Positions 60,751 through 64,000 of a stretch of 64,000 nt of DNA are shown piece by piece. The position numbers were made by a program, and so were the translations under genes. Under the pieces are notes generated by a model. It saw only the letters and a program-made list of their open reading frames with translations, searched no databases and was not told the DNA's origin. The first letter of the stretch is position 1. Each line of letters begins with the position of its first letter. This DNA comes from Fen-1273 sp963748405. Its GTDB lineage: Bacteria > Bacteroidota > Ignavibacteria > UBA10030 > UBA6906. The stretch covers positions 248,001 to 312,000 of the forward strand of contig CAVVIT010000011.1 in NCBI GenBank assembly GCA_963748405.1, in the 5' to 3' direction.

Positions 60751-62379
60751 ATGGACAGGGTGTCTCTTCAGACGGCAGCTCACCATCGAACCGGCATGTT
60801 CATGCGACGTCACATTCTCCTCCCTGCTCTCCTTCTCCTGTGCGCCGGCCCCGCCGCGGCGCAGACCCCGATCGCTGCAGTCCTCGACACGATACAGCAT
60901 ACGGCGTTCAACTACTTCTGGTACCAGGCGAACCCGGCGAACGGTCTCATCAAGGACCGGATGTCGTCCGGCGCTCCGTGCAGCATCGCATCGACGGGGT
61001 TCGGGCTGAGCGCGATATGCATCGGGGTGGATCACGGCTGGGTGTCCCGTGCGGCGGCGCGCGACAGGGTGCTGACGACGCTGAAGACGTTCTGGTACGG
61101 CCCGCAGGGGAGCGGCGACGGGTACATCGGCAACTTCGGCCTCTTCTACCATATGCTCGACATGAGCACCGCGACCCGCACGTGGAACAGCGAGCTCTCC
61201 ACGATCGATACCGGTCTCCTCCTGGCGGGGATCGTCGACGCAAAGCAGTATTTCGACGGGACCGATTCCCTGGAGACGACGCTGCGCAGCTACGCCGATT
61301 CCATTTATCTGCGGATGCAGTGGAGTTACATGCGGGGGAGCTATCCGTTCGGCTTGGCGCTCGGGTGGATGCCGGGGACGGGATTTTCCGGGTACGGCCA
61401 GTGGGTGGGGTACAACGAAGCGTCGATCATGTACATACTCGCCATGGGGTCCCCCTCGTCCTCGTACCGGCTCACCCCGTACGGCTGGCTGATATGGACG
61501 TCCGGGTATTCCTGGATCAACTACGCCGGATATCAGTACGTCCAGTTTCCCCCGCTCTTCGGCCACCAGTACTCGCAGTGCTGGCTGGATCTCCGGTCCA
61601 TCAACGACGACTACATGACCGCGCGCGGCATCACCTATTTCGAGAACTCGAAACGGGCCACGCTCGCGCAGCAGGCGTACGCCTCGGCAAACCCCGGGAA
61701 CTTCCCCGGGTACAGCGACACGCTCTGGGGGATCACGGCGAGCGACGATCCCACGGGCTACACGGCCCGCGGAGCTCCTCCGGCGCAGGATGACGACGGA
61801 ACGATCACGCCCACCGCGCCGATAAGCTCGATCGCGTTTGCCCCGGACTCCGTCATCCCCGTCATCCGCAATATGTGGGAAAACTACCGTTCGGTGCTCT
61901 GGACCCAGTACGGGTTCCGTGACGCCTTCAACCTGAAAGTCAACTGGTACGACAACGATATCGTCGGGATCGACCAGGGACCCGAGATCATCATGATCGA
62001 GAACTACCTGAACGGCAGGGTCTGGAAGCGGTTCATGAATAATCCCGACATCCAGCGGGGACTTGCCGCGGCGAATTTCCTCCCGGTCACGGGCGTCAGG
62101 AGCGTCCCGGTCCCGTCGGGGTGGGCCCTGTCGCAGAATTACCCGAACCCCTTCAATCCTTCGACGAACATCCAGTTCAGCCTGGCGCGCCAGGAACGGG
62201 TGAGCCTGCGCGTGTACGACGTTCTCGGCAGGCTCGTCGCGACGCTCGTCGAAGGGGTGCTCCCCGCGGGAGCGCACAGCGCGACGTTCGACGCCGCCGG
62301 ACTTGCGAGCGGCGTCTATATCTGCCGGGTGAGCGTGGGGAGCTTCAGCGCCGCCCGGTCCATGCTTCTTCTCAGGTGA
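60751..62379 (+). CDS. Secreted GH144-type (PF10091-like) glucanase with T9SS sorting domain
   Basis: A 542-residue enzyme with a signal peptide ending PAAAQ; GAGGGG before ATG 60751 supports that start, although ATG 60796 is possible. The body (~40-440) is the glycoamylase-like alpha/alpha-barrel: SELSTIDTGLLLAG, GYNEASIMYILAMGSP, PPLFGHQYSQCWLDLR, WGITASDDPTGY and GIDQGPEIIMIENY are its blocks. This family includes endo-beta-1,2-glucanase (GH144). The end is a T9SS sorting domain (NYPNPFNPSTNIQF ... SFSAARSMLLLR). It probably cuts beta-1,2-glucan at the cell surface. It is paralogous to the next gene. Confidence 0.85.
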   Translation: MDRVSLQTAAHHRTGMFMRRHILLPALLLLCAGPAAAQTPIAAVLDTIQHTAFNYFWYQANPANGLIKDRMSSGAPCSIASTGFGLSAICIGVDHGWVSRAAARDRVLTTLKTFWYGPQGSGDGYIGNFGLFYHMLDMSTATRTWNSELSTIDTGLLLAGIVDAKQYFDGTDSLETTLRSYADSIYLRMQWSYMRGSYPFGLALGWMPGTGFSGYGQWVGYNEASIMYILAMGSPSSSYRLTPYGWLIWTSGYSWINYAGYQYVQFPPLFGHQYSQCWLDLRSINDDYMTARGITYFENSKRATLAQQAYASANPGNFPGYSDTLWGITASDDPTGYTARGAPPAQDDDGTITPTAPISSIAFAPDSVIPVIRNMWENYRSVLWTQYGFRDAFNLKVNWYDNDIVGIDQGPEIIMIENYLNGRVWKRFMNNPDIQRGLAAANFLPVTGVRSVPVPSGWALSQNYPNPFNPSTNIQFSLARQERVSLRVYDVLGRLVATLVEGVLPAGAHSATFDAAGLASGVYICRVSVGSFSAARSMLLLR

Positions 62380-62382
62380 CCC

Positions 62383-63750
62383 ATGAAGACACCCGGCCTC
62401 CTTCTCGCGATCTTCTGCGTCGCCGGTGCGCACGCGCAGCAGAGCGCGCCGCGCTGGGACCCGTTCCTCGACACGCTGCAGCAGCGGACGATCTCCTGGT
62501 TTCTCACGGCGACCCCCCGGGAGACGGGGTTGACCCCCGACCGCTGGCCGTCGTCGTCCCCCTCGAGCATCGCCGCCGTCGGATTTGCACTCACCGTCTA
62601 CCCGATCGCGGCCGAGCACCGGATGATCACGCGTGAAGAGGCCGCCGGCAGGGTCAAACGGACGCTCGACGTCCTCCTGCACGGCCCGCAGAACGACGGC
62701 CGCACCGGGGCGTCAGGATACCGGGGGCTGTTCTATCATTTCGTCGCCGTCGCCGACGGCACGCGCGCCTGGAGGTGCGAGCTCTCTACGATCGACACGG
62801 CGCTCCTGATGGCGGGTGTTCTGTGCGCGGAGTCGTACTTCGACGGGACGACGGCCGTCGAATCGGCGATACGGGCGGAGGCCGATTCGCTTTTCCGCGG
62901 GGTGGACTGGACATGGACCGCCGAGGGAAGGCCCGGCATCATGCTGGGCTGGACACCCGAAAACGGCGCCGATAAGAACAGCTGGCACGGGTACAACGAG
63001 GCCATGATCATGTACATCCTCGCGCTCGGGTCCCCGACGCACCCGGTGGAGCCCCGCGTGTGGGACTACTGGACCTCCACGTACGTCTGGGCGAAATACT
63101 ATGACCGCGAGTTCGTAAGCTTCGGTCCCCTCTTCGGCCACCAGTACTCCGCGTGCTGGATCGACTACCGGGGGATACGGGACCGGTACATGAGGGAGAA
63201 GGGGATCGACTACTTTGAGAACTCCCGCCGGGCGACGTACTCCCAGCAGAGATACGGAATGGAAAACCCCCGGGGGTTCCGGGGATACTCTTCCGACGTC
63301 TGGGGCGTCACCGCCTGCGACGGGCCCGGTGATACGACGTTCGTCGTTGACGGCACGGAGCGGCAGTTCATCGGGTACGGAGGCCGCGGGGTGTCGTTCG
63401 ACTGGGCCCTCGATGACGGGACGCTCGCCCCGACGGGCGCCGGGGGCTCCGTGGCGTTCGCCCCGGAGATCTGCATCCCCGCGCTCAGGGAGATGCGCCG
63501 GAAGTACGCCGGGGGTCTCTGGAAGGAGTACGGGTTCGTCGACGCGTTCAACCCGACGTTCGTCACGCCGAAGACGGGACCTTCCGGATGGTACGACGTC
63601 GATTATCTGGGGATCGACCAGGGCCCGATCGCGGTCATGATCGAGAACCTCCGGAACGGATTCGTCTGGAATCTCATGAAGAAGAACCCGTACATCGCGC
63701 GCGGACTCGCCCGCGCGGGATTCGCCGGCGGCTGGTTGGACGCGCGTTGA
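62383..63750 (+). CDS. GH144-type (PF10091-like) glucanase without sorting domain
   Basis: A 455-residue paralogue of the preceding enzyme, three bases downstream. The signal peptide ends AHAQQ. It shares the conserved blocks CELSTIDTALLMAG, GYNEAMIMYILALGSP, GPLFGHQYSACWIDYR, WGVTACDGPGD and GIDQGPIAVMIENL. It lacks the C-terminal sorting domain and ends just after the catalytic barrel, so it is probably periplasmic and acts on shorter chains imported by the receptor. An insert around residues 320-345 (YGGRGVSFDWALDDG) differs from the paralogue. Confidence 0.85.
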   Translation: MKTPGLLLAIFCVAGAHAQQSAPRWDPFLDTLQQRTISWFLTATPRETGLTPDRWPSSSPSSIAAVGFALTVYPIAAEHRMITREEAAGRVKRTLDVLLHGPQNDGRTGASGYRGLFYHFVAVADGTRAWRCELSTIDTALLMAGVLCAESYFDGTTAVESAIRAEADSLFRGVDWTWTAEGRPGIMLGWTPENGADKNSWHGYNEAMIMYILALGSPTHPVEPRVWDYWTSTYVWAKYYDREFVSFGPLFGHQYSACWIDYRGIRDRYMREKGIDYFENSRRATYSQQRYGMENPRGFRGYSSDVWGVTACDGPGDTTFVVDGTERQFIGYGGRGVSFDWALDDGTLAPTGAGGSVAFAPEICIPALREMRRKYAGGLWKEYGFVDAFNPTFVTPKTGPSGWYDVDYLGIDQGPIAVMIENLRNGFVWNLMKKNPYIARGLARAGFAGGWLDAR

Positions 63751-63861
63751 ACATCTGTGGACGACAGCATCGCTCCCCGGGGCGGAGCCCCGCCCGCCGC
63801 GCGGTCCGTGTTTTCCCCGTTCTGCTTCTCTTCTCTCTCCCGCTCCGGGCCCAGGTGCGCG

Positions 63862-64000
63862 GTGACCGATGCCATGCCCCCGGTCGAGACGAAGAATACG
63901 TTCGACGAGTCGTACCGGATGTTCCTCGGGCGGAGGGCAGGGTCCGTCGCCTGGGATTCGTATCTCCCGCACGAATCGAGGTTCATCGGGACATACGTGA
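63862..64000 (+). CDS. Start of an unrecognised gene, cut by window end
   Basis: The frame read from GTG 63862 (or ATG 63874) stays open to the end and has the GC-rich third codon positions of its neighbours: it begins with a VTDAMPPVETKNTFDESY-like sequence. I do not recognise the protein. The same frame is open back to a GTG at 63757. A different frame from TTG 63747 encodes a good signal peptide ending LRAQ just upstream, so the true gene may start there with a shift (see findings). It belongs to the glycan locus by position. Confidence 0.45.
   Translation, partial: MTDAMPPVETKNTFDESYRMFLGRRAGSVAWDSYLPHESRFIGTYV

Overview
The window is 64 kb of high-GC, gene-dense bacterial DNA. Several features point to the Fibrobacteres-Chlorobi-Bacteroidetes (FCB) group. 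Three secreted proteins end in type IX secretion (T9SS) C-terminal sorting domains of the NYPNPFNP type, and there is a PorV/PorQ-family outer-membrane protein. Two TonB-dependent receptors carry carboxypeptidase-regulatory N-domains. An Ignavibacteria-like or related deep FCB lineage is my best guess, because good Shine-Dalgarno sequences and a sigma54 system are also present, unlike typical Bacteroidia. The lineage is inference. I saw no rRNA, tRNA, CRISPR array or insertion sequence.

Layout. 1-1933 (minus): serine-pathway pair (partial phosphoglycerate dehydrogenase and a class V aminotransferase). 2464-5807: TonB-dependent receptor and a strong terminator. 5852-13567: polyphosphate kinase, STAS protein, multidomain adenylate cyclase, VanX-like dipeptidase and a TrmA/RlmD-family methyltransferase. 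13669-17501: PAS histidine kinase, sigma54-dependent response regulator, universal stress protein and a degenerate receiver.

17712-29380 is an extracellular-electron-transfer-like locus with 58 haem-binding motifs in six proteins. It encodes a 13-haem cytochrome fused to a cytochrome b domain (CbcL-like layout), a tetrahaem c554-type protein, a 7-haem NapC/NirT protein (ImcH-like layout), a Rieske protein and cytochrome b, an 11-haem membrane-anchored cytochrome, an outer-membrane barrel, a 14-haem cytochrome, a 9-haem lipoprotein and a small Cys-repeat protein. 29638-46314 is an 18-gene same-strand array with gaps of at most 37 bp. It begins with ccmF and continues with ferredoxins, a methionine gamma-lyase-like enzyme, two CoA-transferases, a four-subunit 2-oxoacid:ferredoxin oxidoreductase, an isocitrate/homoisocitrate-type dehydrogenase, an HMG-CoA-lyase-like enzyme and a LeuCD-type hydro-lyase. 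Together these could run a reductive 2-oxoacid carboxylation and cleavage sequence.

Sites of the form TGGCAY-N5-TTGA lie before the universal stress protein, the cytochrome locus and the 18-gene array, just downstream of the sigma54-dependent regulator gene. I infer a shared sigma54 regulon linking electron export to 2-oxoacid metabolism.

46446-49069: hemN and a LacI-family regulator with two perfect 16-bp operators. 49233-64000: a glycan-use locus with a CBM9-type T9SS cargo, a TonB-dependent receptor/FN3/PorV trio, a GH94 phosphorylase, two GH144-type (PF10091-like) enzymes and a truncated last gene. The GH94 plus GH144 pairing suggests beta-1,2-glucan as substrate.
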